From Neopusillimonas aromaticivorans (GTDB lineage: Bacteria; Pseudomonadota; Gammaproteobacteria; Burkholderiales; Burkholderiaceae_B): a stretch of DNA of 64,000 bases. The position numbers were made by a program, and so were the translations under genes. The stretch covers positions 1,984,001 through 2,048,000 of the forward strand of contig NZ_CP128233.1 of NCBI RefSeq assembly GCF_030344915.1, read 5' to 3'. This document shows positions 30,160-38,934 of this stretch, piece after piece (within the stretch, counting starts at the first letter, position 1; each line of letters starts with the position of its first letter). Under the pieces are notes generated by a model, which did no database searches, was not told the origin of the DNA, and saw nothing but the letters and a program-made list of their open reading frames with translations.

Positions 30160-32024
30160 ATGCCGCAATATCGCTCACGTACCTCGACTCACGGCCGCAA
30201 CATGGCTGGTGCCCGTGCCCTTTGGCGCGCCACCGGCATGAAAGACGCCGATTTTGAAAAACCCATTATCGCTGTGGTCAATTCGTTCACCCAGTTTGTG
30301 CCTGGCCACGTGCACCTGAAAGACATGGGGCAACTGGTCGCCCGTCAGATCGAGGCGGCAGGCGGTGTTGCCAAAGAGTTCAACACCATTGCCGTTGATG
30401 ATGGCATCGCCATGGGTCACGGCGGCATGCTGTATTCGTTGCCGTCGCGCGAACTGATTGCTGATTCGGTCGAATACATGGTCAATGCCCACTGCGCTGA
30501 TGCCATGGTGTGTATTTCCAACTGCGACAAAATCACCCCGGGAATGCTCATGGCGGCGATGCGTCTGAACATTCCGGTGGTGTTTGTTTCGGGTGGCCCG
30601 ATGGAAGCGGGCAAAATCATTGACCCGTCCAGCAAAAAGATCATGATGAAGCTTGACCTGGTTGACGCCATGGTCAAGGCCGCCGATGACAGCGTTTCAG
30701 ACGCTGACGTGGCCGAGATCGAACGCAGTGCCTGCCCCACCTGTGGTTCCTGCTCCGGCATGTTTACCGCCAATTCCATGAACTGCCTTACCGAGGCGCT
30801 GGGGTTGTCGTTGCCCGGCAATGGCACGATTGTAGCCACCCATGCGCGCCGTCAGCGTTTGTTTGAAGACGCCGGCAAACTGGTGGTCGAATTGTGCAAG
30901 CGTTACTACGAGCAAGACGATGTGTCGGTCTTGCCGCGCAGTATCGCTACATTTGAAGCCTTTGAAAACGCCATGACGCTTGATGTGGCCATGGGTGGGT
31001 CAACCAATACGGTGCTGCATTTGCTGGCCGCCGCCCAAGAGGCCGGGGTCAATTTCACGATGTCTGACATTGATCACGTTTCGCGTCGTGTGCCGTGCCT
31101 CTCGAAAGTGGCGCCCGCTACTGACAAATATCACATTGAAGATGTTCACCGTGCCGGCGGCATTCTGGGCATTCTGGCCGAGCTTGCACGTGCAGGCTTG
31201 TTGAATACCGAAGTGGGTAACGTTCACAGCGGCACGCTGGGCAATGCCATCAAGAACTGGGACGTTAAATCGCCCGACGTCAACCCCGAGGTGCTCGAGT
31301 TTTTCCGGGCGTCACCGGGCGGTGTGCCAACGCAGGTAGCATTCAGCCAGAATCGTTACTACGACAGCCTTGATCTTGACCGTGAAGGTGGCTGTATCCG
31401 CGACAAGGCGCACGCCTATTCGCAAGACGGGGGCTGGCTGTTCTGTATGGCAACCTGGCACCCAATGGTTGCATTGTTAAAACCGCAGGTGTTGACGACA
31501 GCATTCTGAAGTTCACCGGCAAGGCGCGTGTTTACGAAAGCCAGGAAGATGCCGTGGCCGGAATTCTGGGCGACGAGGTCAAGGCAGGTGATGTCGTCAT
31601 CATTCGCTACGAAGGCCCTAAAGGTGGTCCGGGCATGCAGGAAATGCTCTATCCAACGTCATACCTCAAGTCGAAGGGTCTGGGGGCGTCGTCTGCCTTG
31701 CTGACCGATGGCCGTTTTTCGGGTGGTTCGTCGGGGCTGGTCATTGGCCATGCATCGCCGGAAGCGGCCGAAGGCGGCAACATCGGGTTGGTGAATGACG
31801 GTGATACGATCGAAATTGACATCCCCAACCGTATCATCAATCTGGCGATTTCCGACGCCGAATTGCAGCAACGTCGTACGGCCATGGAAGCTCGTGGCGA
31901 CAAGGCCTGGAAGCCGGTGAACCGCGAGCGCGTGGTTTCGCAAGCCCTGATGGCGTATGCGGCACTGGCGACCTCGGCAGATCGCGGCGCTGTGCGCGAT
32001 ATTAGTCAGTTGAGCCGCAAGTAA
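30160..32024 (+). CDS. ilvD: Dihydroxy-acid dehydratase IlvD (one frameshift)
   Basis: Fe-S enzyme of valine/isoleucine synthesis, dehydrating 2,3-dihydroxy acids. Motifs: SFTQFVPGHVHLKDMGQ, ISNCDKITPGMLMAA (cluster Cys), SACPTCGSCSGMFTANSMNC, SLPGNGT and TDGRFSGGSSGLVIGHASPE. Break near 31430: G run short by one, restoring QDGGLAVLYGNLAPNGC. Repaired length ~621 residues, of the long IlvD class. Divergent from the alcohol dehydrogenase. A terminator follows. Confidence 0.95.
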
Positions 32025-32053
32025 TCCGGCCGCAGCTGTTAATGCAACACAAT

Positions 32054-32077
32054 AAAGGGGCTTCGGCCCCTTTGTTT
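32054..32077 (+). terminator. Terminator after ilvD
   Basis: AAAGGGGC (32054-32061), UUCG-type tetraloop TTCG, GCCCCTTT (32066-32073), then GTTTATT. Located 30 bp after the ilvD stop. Confidence 0.88.
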
Positions 32078-32125
32078 ATTGCATTTAACAGTAAACCGTT
32101 CTTCAAGGGCGGATTCATTAAAGGT

Positions 32126-32141
32126 TAAGTAATAGTACTTA
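32126..32141. promoter_or_regulatory. Operator-like site 1, TAAGTAATAGTACTTA
   Basis: An inverted repeat TAAGTA-N4-TACTTA, 95-110 bp upstream of the permease start. It matches 13 of 16 bases of the site at 40362-40377 upstream of the opposing hydrolase/oxygenase operon. Probably the binding site of the response regulator at 33750-34357 (inference from position; TodT/StyR-type regulators also bind 16-bp palindromes). Confidence 0.6.
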
Positions 32142-32235
32142 TTCGTTACGTCAACGCCCCAATTGCTGCTTGTGGCTCTTTGCGCGGAACATAGCTGCCT
32201 GTATTGCAGTTATTTTTCAACAGGTGAGGAGCGCC

Positions 32236-33645
32236 ATGAGCGAGATAGCACAAAAAACAGATGATCACGCGCTAGATTCAGTACCTGATTCAGAGCGGCA
32301 AGGCTGGATCAAGTTGACATGGGGAACTACCGGGATCGTCACAACGCTGGTGCAATTGTTTGTGGGGGCCTTGGCCACCTTTGTCGCAGGGTTCTGGATC
32401 GGGGTTATTTCCGGGATCGGTGTAGCGATTATTGGTGGGTTGCTTGGGTGGGCTGTTGGTAATGTGGCCTACCGAACAGGGTTGTCGAGCTCGGTACTGG
32501 CCCGTTTTCATGGTTTTGGCAAGAAAGGGTCGATCATCGTCGCGCTGGTTTTCGGGTTCATGATCATCGGCTTCATCGCACTTGAAAATGTGTTGCTGTA
32601 CAAGGGCTTCCTGTTCTGGTCTGACCAAGCGGACTCTCTGGGGCTGCGTGTCAGTTTTTATGCGGTTCTGACCGTTGCCTGGATTGTCCTGACGGCCTAT
32701 GGTTTCCGGCAGGTTACGGCGTTTGCGTCAGTGACGCTGGTTGCCTTTATTGCCGTGCTGGTTTACCTGATGGTCGAGATCATTCAAGGTTCTGGGCAAT
32801 CCTGGGTTGATGTGTTCAGCTTTGGTGCACAATTGCCGCCTGAAGCGTTGGCTGCTCTCGGTGCCGAGACTGTTGTTGGCAAGTACGTGTTCTGTTTCAA
32901 TATCATGATTGGCGCTGCAGGTGCACTGGCCCTGATTGATGCAGACTTGGGCCGTTATTCCAGGAGCAGCAAGGATATCGGTATTGCGGCAGGGCTGGGA
33001 AACCTGTTCATGAATGTCATCATGCTGGTGATCGGTGCGGCAGTGATGTATGCCGGAACCAGTCATTTGGTTGACTATTACGTTGCCCAAGGGATGAGTC
33101 AGGCCGAAGCCCAGAGCAGTGTCCTGAGTTCTCCCCACAGCGTGGCGGCCGCGTTCATCATCTTCGGTGGTACGGTGGGTGCGATTCTGCTGTTCCTGGC
33201 GCAGGGCAAGGCCCAGGTATTGAACACGTATAGCGCGTCGCTTTCGCTAACCAATATTGCAGATGTGATTTTTGGCTGGCGCCCCGGGCGTGTCATTTTC
33301 GTGGTCTTGGCAAATTTGCTGGCGTGTCTCATGATTTACTTTTCCATTCTCGAATGGTTCAGTGGTTTCATCACGACGCTGGGTGTCCTGACGACCTGCA
33401 TTGCCGCCATCATTATCTGTGACTACTACATTGTTTCAGGCTGGCGGCGAGAAAAAGGTGTCCGTACCGACGTACATTGGCCTGGCATTCTGACTGTTAT
33501 TGTTTCCTATGTATGTGCCCGTCATGTATTTCAGGGGATCATGCCTGTCGAGTTCGTGACATCTGTCATCGCGACTTTGGTTGTTTATCCTCTGTTTTCA
33601 CGGGTATTGGGCGGCAGGGTTGTTCCCGCCTATATGGTCAAATAA
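32236..33645 (+). CDS. NCS1-family (purine-cytosine permease-like) transporter
   Basis: Inner-membrane symporter of about 469 residues with ~12 hydrophobic segments. CodB-like features include TWGTTGIVTTLVQLFVGA in TM1, GFWIGVISGIGVAIIGGLLGW in TM2, and GAAGALALIDADLGRYSRS. Known NCS1 substrates are nucleobases, hydantoins, allantoin and related small N-heterocycles or amides. Start at ATG 32236 behind GGTGAGGAGC, not the in-frame ATG 32170. It heads a plus-strand unit with the two-component pair, and faces the Rieske/hydrolase operon, so it probably imports that pathway's substrate. The exact substrate is unknown. Confidence 0.85.
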   Translation: MSEIAQKTDDHALDSVPDSERQGWIKLTWGTTGIVTTLVQLFVGALATFVAGFWIGVISGIGVAIIGGLLGWAVGNVAYRTGLSSSVLARFHGFGKKGSIIVALVFGFMIIGFIALENVLLYKGFLFWSDQADSLGLRVSFYAVLTVAWIVLTAYGFRQVTAFASVTLVAFIAVLVYLMVEIIQGSGQSWVDVFSFGAQLPPEALAALGAETVVGKYVFCFNIMIGAAGALALIDADLGRYSRSSKDIGIAAGLGNLFMNVIMLVIGAAVMYAGTSHLVDYYVAQGMSQAEAQSSVLSSPHSVAAAFIIFGGTVGAILLFLAQGKAQVLNTYSASLSLTNIADVIFGWRPGRVIFVVLANLLACLMIYFSILEWFSGFITTLGVLTTCIAAIIICDYYIVSGWRREKGVRTDVHWPGILTVIVSYVCARHVFQGIMPVEFVTSVIATLVVYPLFSRVLGGRVVPAYMVK

Positions 33646-33665
33646 GTTGTCATAATGATGTAAAG

Positions 33666-33711
33666 AAACACCCGTCGCAGGGTTGGTATGCGGCGGGTGT
33701 TTGTTGTTTTA
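33666..33711 (+). terminator. Terminator after the NCS1 permease
   Basis: AAACACCCGTCGCA (33666-33679) pairs with TGCGGCGGGTGTTT (33689-33702), 14 bp with one T-G wobble, then GTTGTTTT. It separates permease transcription, at least partly, from the response regulator. Confidence 0.85.
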
Positions 33712-33749
33712 AAAAATAAATCCGGGGTGGACAAAAGGAGCATCGTGTT

Positions 33750-34357
33750 ATGTCTTATGCAGTGTATGTCGTTGATGACGATGAGTCCGTCGCACGGTCC
33801 CTGAAATGGTTGATCGAGCCGTTGGGTTATGAGGTTCATACCTACGAGAATGGTCTGGCATTTCTTGAAAGCTACAAGAGAAACGGAGTCAGCCCGGTAG
33901 GTGTGCTCGTGGTTGATGTTCGCATGCCTGTTATGGGAGGGTTTGAATTGCAACGCGAGCTGAACGCACTTGACTTCAGTTTGCCCATTATTTTTTTGTC
34001 AGGGCATGGTGATGTGCCCCTGGCCGTTGCCGCCATCAAAGATGGTGCACATGACTTTCTGCAAAAACCGATCAATGACCAGGTGCTGATCGACAAGATC
34101 AACGGAGCGATCAGAAAAAGTCTTGACCAAAAAATGTCGTCCGAGCATCTGGGTGAGGCCTCTGAAAAAATTGCAGGCCTGTCGTCGCGTGAAAAAGAAA
34201 TTCTTCAGTGTGTTTCCGATGGTTTGTCCAGCAAGGAAATTGCCAGAAAGCTGGATATCAGTCACAAGACGGTGGAAGTCCACCGGGCTAACATCAGAAA
34301 AAACTGGGGCTTAAGTCGATCGCAGAGCTGACCAAGGTTTTTTGCGACTTACGCTAG
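33750..34357 (+). CDS. FixJ/StyR-type response regulator (one frameshift)
   Basis: Two-component output protein. Receiver domain: acidic pocket VVDDDES (D9-D11), phospho-acceptor D56 in VVDVRMPVMGG, conserved Lys ~106 in FLQKP. LuxR-type HTH: LSSREKEILQCVSDGLSSK, EIARKLDISHKTVEVHRANI. Break near 34302: seven A should follow AG, six are present; repair gives RANIRKKLGLKSIAELTKVF to a stop at 34357. Repaired length ~202 residues, the FixJ/TodT/StyR size. It starts behind AAAAGGAG. The stop is 11 bp before the kinase ATG, so the two form a pair. Confidence 0.9.
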
Positions 34358-34368
34358 GAGATACGGGT

Positions 34369-35499
34369 ATGGCCTTGCAAGCGTTTAATGCCGAGGTCTT
34401 CGGATATCGCGAAATTTTTGATTATGCCAACGATGCCATGATCATCCATTGTGCGCATACCGGGGATGTGCTTGAAGTCAACCGTCAAGCGTGTCAGTTG
34501 TACGGTATCAAGCGTGAGGCTCTGATAGGGCTGCGTGTTGGCGATCTGGCCAGGGGCAGTGAAACTTACAACCACGAGACAGCGCTGAAAGTCATTCGTA
34601 AGGCTTACGAAGAAGATGTATTGTTGACGTTTGAATGGGAAATCACTCGCCCGGATGGTTCGTATCGGCCCGTGGAGTGCAACCTGAAGCGTCTGGGTGG
34701 ACAATTTAGCGGGCTGGTATTGGCCATGGCACGTGATATCACTGACCGGCTCCGGCGAGATGAGGAAGATCGCCAGCGTGATCAGGATCTGAATCATCTG
34801 GCACGACTGTCTCTCGCAGGGGAGGTGTCAGCAGCCATTGCCCACGAACTGAACCAGCCCTTGTGTGCTGCCGTCAATTATTTTGCCGGATGCCGAAATC
34901 GTCTTGCTCGCGAAACCCATTCCAGGGCCGAAGTGATGTGGGGCATGGAAATGGCGCAGAAAGAGCTTGAGCGTGCCGGCAAGGTGGTGTCGGTGATCCG
35001 CAACTTCACGACCAACAAGCGCCAGAGTCCCAAAATCATTGGTATCCGGGAGATGGTGGAAAGCGCCTATGAAATCATCAAGGTACAGATCCAGAGTGCG
35101 CTAGCCCAGTGTGATCTGAATATCCAGAGCGATGCCCGGGTGTTGTGCGACGTTGTTCTGATGCAGCAGGTTATTTCAAACCTGGTCGCCAACTCGCTGG
35201 ATTCCATGGCGGGCAATGACCGCAACAGCAGGCGGCTCAGCATCAATGTACAGCGGGTGCGGGCTGACACCGTCGAGGTCTCTGTGGTGGATCAGGGGTC
35301 TGGTGTTCCCGAATACCTGAAAGAAGATCATTTTTACAAAATGTTCTACACCACCAAAGAGGGAGGCTTGGGTTTGGGGTTGTCGTTGTGTCGGAAAATC
35401 GTCAAATCGCATCGAGGGACATTGAATATTACCGATCGAACTGACGGGGAGCGAGGCACTGTCGTTAGTTTTACGCTGCCCGCGTTCGACCCTTATTGA
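34369..35499 (+). CDS. PAS-containing FixL/StyS-type sensor histidine kinase
   Basis: Soluble sensor kinase of 376 residues, with no membrane segment visible. A PAS domain spans ~residues 10-125 (YANDAMIIHCAHTGDVLEVN, AMARDITDRLRRDEED). The HisKA box is SAAIAHELNQPLCAAVNYF with phospho-His at residue 159. HATPase motifs: NLVANSLDSM, VVDQGSGVPEYL, GGLGLGLSLCRKIVKSH. Start at ATG 34369 with CTAGGAGAT upstream. Lacking transmembrane helices, it likely senses an intracellular signal such as a catabolic intermediate. It converges on the ferredoxin reductase gene 22 bp away. Confidence 0.9.
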   Translation: MALQAFNAEVFGYREIFDYANDAMIIHCAHTGDVLEVNRQACQLYGIKREALIGLRVGDLARGSETYNHETALKVIRKAYEEDVLLTFEWEITRPDGSYRPVECNLKRLGGQFSGLVLAMARDITDRLRRDEEDRQRDQDLNHLARLSLAGEVSAAIAHELNQPLCAAVNYFAGCRNRLARETHSRAEVMWGMEMAQKELERAGKVVSVIRNFTTNKRQSPKIIGIREMVESAYEIIKVQIQSALAQCDLNIQSDARVLCDVVLMQQVISNLVANSLDSMAGNDRNSRRLSINVQRVRADTVEVSVVDQGSGVPEYLKEDHFYKMFYTTKEGGLGLGLSLCRKIVKSHRGTLNITDRTDGERGTVVSFTLPAFDPY

Positions 35500-35520
35500 G
35501 CTTTATTGACGGGCTTTCGC

Positions 35521-36513
35521 CTAGCAATAGCGGTCAAAGAATAAATGCTCAGGCGAAAACCCTTTTTCTGACAAAGCCAGTTCCAGTGCTGATGTCAGAG
35601 CGGGCGGGCCTGCGCAGTAGATATCCAGACCGTTCAGGTCAGCATTGAAGACGTCGAAGAATGCTGTGTGAAGGAATCCGTTCAGGGTTCCCGCAACGCG
35701 GGTTTGTTCAGAGGCAACGGGGTAATAGTTGATTTGACCTGCATGGTCTGCGACCAGTGCCCGGAATGCCTCAGGGGAAAGCAGGTCAGCGTCGGTTTTT
35801 CCACCAAAAAAGAAATGCAGCGGTTCGAGGGCTCCGGCGGCCAGGTGGGCGCGAGCGATGGACAGCATGGGTGCCAGTCCAGACCCGCCGGCAAGGCAAA
35901 CCTTGACGCAATTGCGCGTTCGATAATGGGCAATACCGTAGGGGCCATCAATGATGATTTCTGGCAGGGCCGATGCTTCAGGCAGGTTGAACAGCAGGTT
36001 TGAAACCTTACCGCCTGGCACCTTCTTGATCATGAACTCAAGATACGCCTCTGTGCCGGTGCCCGACATCGAGTAGGCGCGCTCTCCGACGCCAGGGATG
36101 TTGATCAGCGCATACTGGCCTGGCAGAAAGTCAATGCGCTGTTCGGGTTTGAAGCGCCAGCTGTAAATGTCGTGGGTGACGGGTTCGATCGAGATCAGGG
36201 TGGCACGGGTGGCTGAAGGCTGATGTATGGGGACGTACGCCTCATCGAAATTGACTTTGATGGCAAGGTCACCACAGGGTCGCGACTGGCAGCCCAGTTT
36301 GCGCTGCTTGCGTACATCGCGTTCTGTAATCCCGGAGGCGCCAGGCATCAGGTCGTCAATCGTACCCTCGACAAGGGTGAACTTGCATGTTCCGCAAGAC
36401 CCTGAATTGCACTCATAAGGAAAGCCCAGGCCGGCGCGCAGTGCTGCCCGCGCGATCGTGTCAGTTTCATGACAGCTGAAGGTCTGCCCGTTTTCGGTCG
36501 TGATTATTGGCAT
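35521..36513 (-). CDS. Ferredoxin-NAD(P)H reductase component with plant-type [2Fe-2S] domain
   Basis: Electron-transfer component of the oxygenase operon, 330 residues, intact. N-terminal plant-type ferredoxin with Cys35, Cys40, Cys43 and Cys75 (YECNSGSCGTCKFTLVEG, KLGCQSRP). The FAD domain shows FLPGQYALINIPGVGERAYSMS (RxYS motif) and the NAD domain CLAGGSGLAPMLSIARAHL with C-terminal IYCAGPPAL. It resembles reductases of benzoate/anthranilate/naphthalene-type oxygenases. It begins 1 bp after the Rieske ferredoxin stop, so the two are coupled. Last gene of a minus-strand operon that starts at 40257. Confidence 0.92.
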   Translation of the reverse strand: MPIITTENGQTFSCHETDTIARAALRAGLGFPYECNSGSCGTCKFTLVEGTIDDLMPGASGITERDVRKQRKLGCQSRPCGDLAIKVNFDEAYVPIHQPSATRATLISIEPVTHDIYSWRFKPEQRIDFLPGQYALINIPGVGERAYSMSGTGTEAYLEFMIKKVPGGKVSNLLFNLPEASALPEIIIDGPYGIAHYRTRNCVKVCLAGGSGLAPMLSIARAHLAAGALEPLHFFFGGKTDADLLSPEAFRALVADHAGQINYYPVASEQTRVAGTLNGFLHTAFFDVFNADLNGLDIYCAGPPALTSALELALSEKGFSPEHLFFDRYC

Positions 36514-36514
36514 G

Positions 36515-36844
36515 TCAGGGTACCAGGTAAAGCTTGTTTTCGATGATTCTGATTGAGTGTGTCTTGATCGGAATGGTGCAGGGTGCTGCCGTGGCTTCGC
36601 CGGTGATGAAGTTGAAAGCCCCTGAGTGAAAAGGACATTCCACTTCACAGCCGTCAACATCGCCATCGCACAGCGAGGCATTGCCGTGCGTACACTTGTC
36701 GTTGATGGCGTAGTAGTCGTTGTCGTACTTGAATACGGCGACGGCGGGTTGTTCTTGCAGTTCCACACGATGGCCTTGCCCTTCGACCACTTCCGTGGTT
36801 TCACATAAATAGACCAGCGTTTCTTGTAGTTCGGTGATGATCAT
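36515..36844 (-). CDS. Rieske-type ferredoxin component
   Basis: 109-residue Rieske [2Fe-2S] ferredoxin. Ligands Cys51-x-His53 and Cys70-x2-His73 lie in KCTHGNASLCDGDVDGC and VECPFHSGAFNF; the latter continues to GEATAAPCTIPIKTHSI. This is the NirD/BphF-type small ferredoxin that shuttles electrons from reductase to oxygenase. Start at ATG 36844, overlapping the upstream TGA (ATGA). With the adjacent reductase and alpha subunit it makes a three-component oxygenase. Confidence 0.93.
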   Translation of the reverse strand: MIITELQETLVYLCETTEVVEGQGHRVELQEQPAVAVFKYDNDYYAINDKCTHGNASLCDGDVDGCEVECPFHSGAFNFITGEATAAPCTIPIKTHSIRIIENKLYLVP

Positions 36845-37318
36845 GTCGGACGTTCCTGGTGAGGAGTGATGAAATCTGCCGGATACGGACTGTGCAGGCA
36901 TATCTGCAGGTTCATGTTTTTGATGAACCAGCGGTTGTCCTTGCGTACAAAACGGGCTTCGTAGAAGCCCGCCATGATCGAGTCTTGCGGGCAACCTGAG
37001 TCGTCAGTCGCTTTTGACAATTCCCATAGTGCCCACTTCGCGGTGGCGGTCAGGTTTTTTCGCAAATATCGATCCAGGGGTGGCCATGGCATGAAAGCTC
37101 CAGAGGATTCTGGTTTCGGCGATGGATCGCAAGCCTTCCCTGATGGCTTTGCGCCCCTTGAATTCGCCAAACCCCTCACATCGCCATACTGCGTTTTTCG
37201 TGAACAGAGGCCCCAGTAAGTCGGGGTCATTCAGACGGTCTGCACCGAGTCCGTACAGTGCAATGATGTTTCTGATGCCTTCAAATGAATAAAGACGCTG
37301 GATTTGTTGCTCTTTCAT
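36841..37318 (-). CDS. NTF2/SnoaL-like small subunit, probable oxygenase beta-type subunit (one frameshift)
   Basis: About 158 residues after repair. It begins MKEQQIQRLYSFEGIRNII; FTKNAVWRCEGFGEFKGRKAI is the SnoaL/NTF2 cone-fold core, and AGFYEARFVRKDNRWFIKNM the C-terminal strands. Break near 37074: one C lost on the coding strand, restoring HAMATPLDRYLRKNLTATAKW. Beta subunits of ring-hydroxylating dioxygenases share this fold and size, and the gene lies between the alpha subunit and the ferredoxin, so a beta-like structural role is likely. An independent enzymatic role (isomerase or dehydratase) cannot be excluded. ATGA overlap with the ferredoxin gene. Confidence 0.75.
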
Positions 37319-37362
37319 GGGGGTGCCGGAAGTCATGCCATGGCCTGAGGCCATGGCGGTGA

Positions 37363-37706
37363 TCAGATATTGACTGTGTCGCCGTGCTCGGCAACGAACC
37401 GGGATTCCTCAAACGCATACGGAACGCCGGTGCTGCCGCCGTAAAGCTCTACGTGCGGAGCAACTTCTGCCAGGCTCATGGCCAGCCAATAAAGCGGACG
37501 ATGCTCTTCAGGCAGTTGACCATAAGGATGCTGGTCCAGAAATTTCAGGATCGAATCCATGAGGGGCATGATCTGGCCGTAGAACTCTTGCAGTTGTGCA
37601 GGGCGCGCGTTCAGACGCTCGGCCTGACGCTGGCTTTCCGTGGGCTTGGCCCACTTCGCCAGGAAAGGGTGAGTGCGCTGAATTGGTCGGGTAAGGTGTA
37701 AGTCAT
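37363..37706 (-). CDS. Unrecognised 114-residue protein of the Rieske operon (one frameshift)
   Basis: I do not recognise a family. From ATG 37706 it reads MTYTLPDQFSALT, then after restoring one C near 37668, PFLAKWAKPTESQRQAERL, RPAQLQEFYGQIMPLMDSI, DQHPYGQLPEEHRPLYWLAM and VPYAFEESRFVAEHGDTVNI. It is soluble, largely helical, without Cys motifs. It lies 10 bp downstream of the oxygenase alpha gene and 44 bp upstream of the NTF2-like gene, in tight operon spacing, so it presumably serves the same pathway, perhaps as an accessory or small subunit. Confidence 0.65.
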
Positions 37707-37716
37707 GGTGTCTTCC

Positions 37717-38915
37717 TTATTTCATGTATTTTTCAAGAACGTGGTAACCATGACGCAGCAGGATCTCTTCATCTTGCAGGTGCATGACATCTTTGGCTCC
37801 TGATTCCAGCGCGTCCTGAGTGTCTTCCATGGTGGCCGTGTCTTCCAGCCATGCATTACGTTGCAGTGTGACGGCAAATTGCTGGGCCCAGCGTTCGGCG
37901 TAGCTGCTGACCTTGGGCAAGTAGTATTTGCCTTCCCAGCGGGTTTTATTGGGGCCCATGGGCCAGAACTGGTGGGTGAACCACAGCCCTTCGCTGATAT
38001 GCAGCAGAATGTTCGGGAACAACACGGTCAATTCGAATGCAAAGTCTTTCCGGTTGGACGGGTTCACCGATTCGGGCAGCATGGTTTTTTCTTTGAAGTT
38101 GATCAAAGAGGCGCCGGTGATTGATGTGGCAAGAGCTGCTGCTGGTTTTGGTTTGGCATTATTGGTCAGACAAACCGCAGCGGTACGATGGTCGCCGAGC
38201 AGTTGCAAGTCTTGCAGTCCAGAGCCGAAAACGTCGGGAAATGAGCCTGCATGGATGGTCGCGACGTGGTATGCCTCGGCAAACGCGTCGTGTGCTACTT
38301 TCCAGTTGCAGTTCAGTTCGGTGTTATAGGCGAAGACGCTTTCCATGGCATGGTAGGGAAAGCCTGCCAGGTGGTCACCCATGGCACCCAGGTAATCTTT
38401 GAGTGATTGTGTGCCCGAACTGTCCAGGTTGATGAAAATGAAACCTTCCCATACATCGGTGCGGATGCTGGTCAGACCGTTTTCTTCATCGATAAAACCG
38501 GCGTGAAATTTTTCTTTCTCGGGGACATCAACCAGTGCACCCGTGGCGTTGTACACCCAGCCGTGAAAGCGGCAGGTCACCACGGCAGCCTTGTTATGGC
38601 CAAAGGTTTCATCACCGCCTGTTTCCACGACGACCTTGTTGCCACGGTGGGAACAGGTGTTATGAAAGCCGCGAATGACGTTGTCTTTGCCGCGAATCAG
38701 GATGACCGAGGTTTTGGCAAACTGCAGCTTCTTGACCTTGTAGTCACCGGCGTTTGGAATTTCCTCAACCCGGCCGACGCGCAGCCAGGTTTTTTGAACA
38801 CTTTTTCGACTTCGGCCTCGTAGGCTTGTGGCGATACATAAGGTGCAACGGGGATGGGCTCTCCGCCGAGTTCGGGGTATTTTTCTGCCCAGCGCAATGC
38901 AGTGGTTTCGCTCAT
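37717..38915 (-). CDS. Rieske non-heme iron oxygenase, alpha subunit (one frameshift)
   Basis: Catalytic component, ~399 residues after repair. Rieske ligands are Cys88-x-His90 (TCSHRGN) and Cys115-x2-His118 (TCRFHGWVYN). The mononuclear iron site is visible in AHDAFAEAYHVATIHAG (Asp, then His-x4-His). Break near 38793: one A lost, restoring FKKTWLRVGRVEEIP. Start at ATG 38915 with AAAGGAG. The C-terminal half (MGPNKTRWEGKYYLP) differs from classical naphthalene/biphenyl dioxygenases, so the substrate cannot be assigned. It probably hydroxylates an aromatic or N-heterocyclic amide-derived compound produced or consumed by the adjacent hydrolase. Confidence 0.88.
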
Positions 38916-38934
38916 TTGTGGTCTCCTTTGATGA

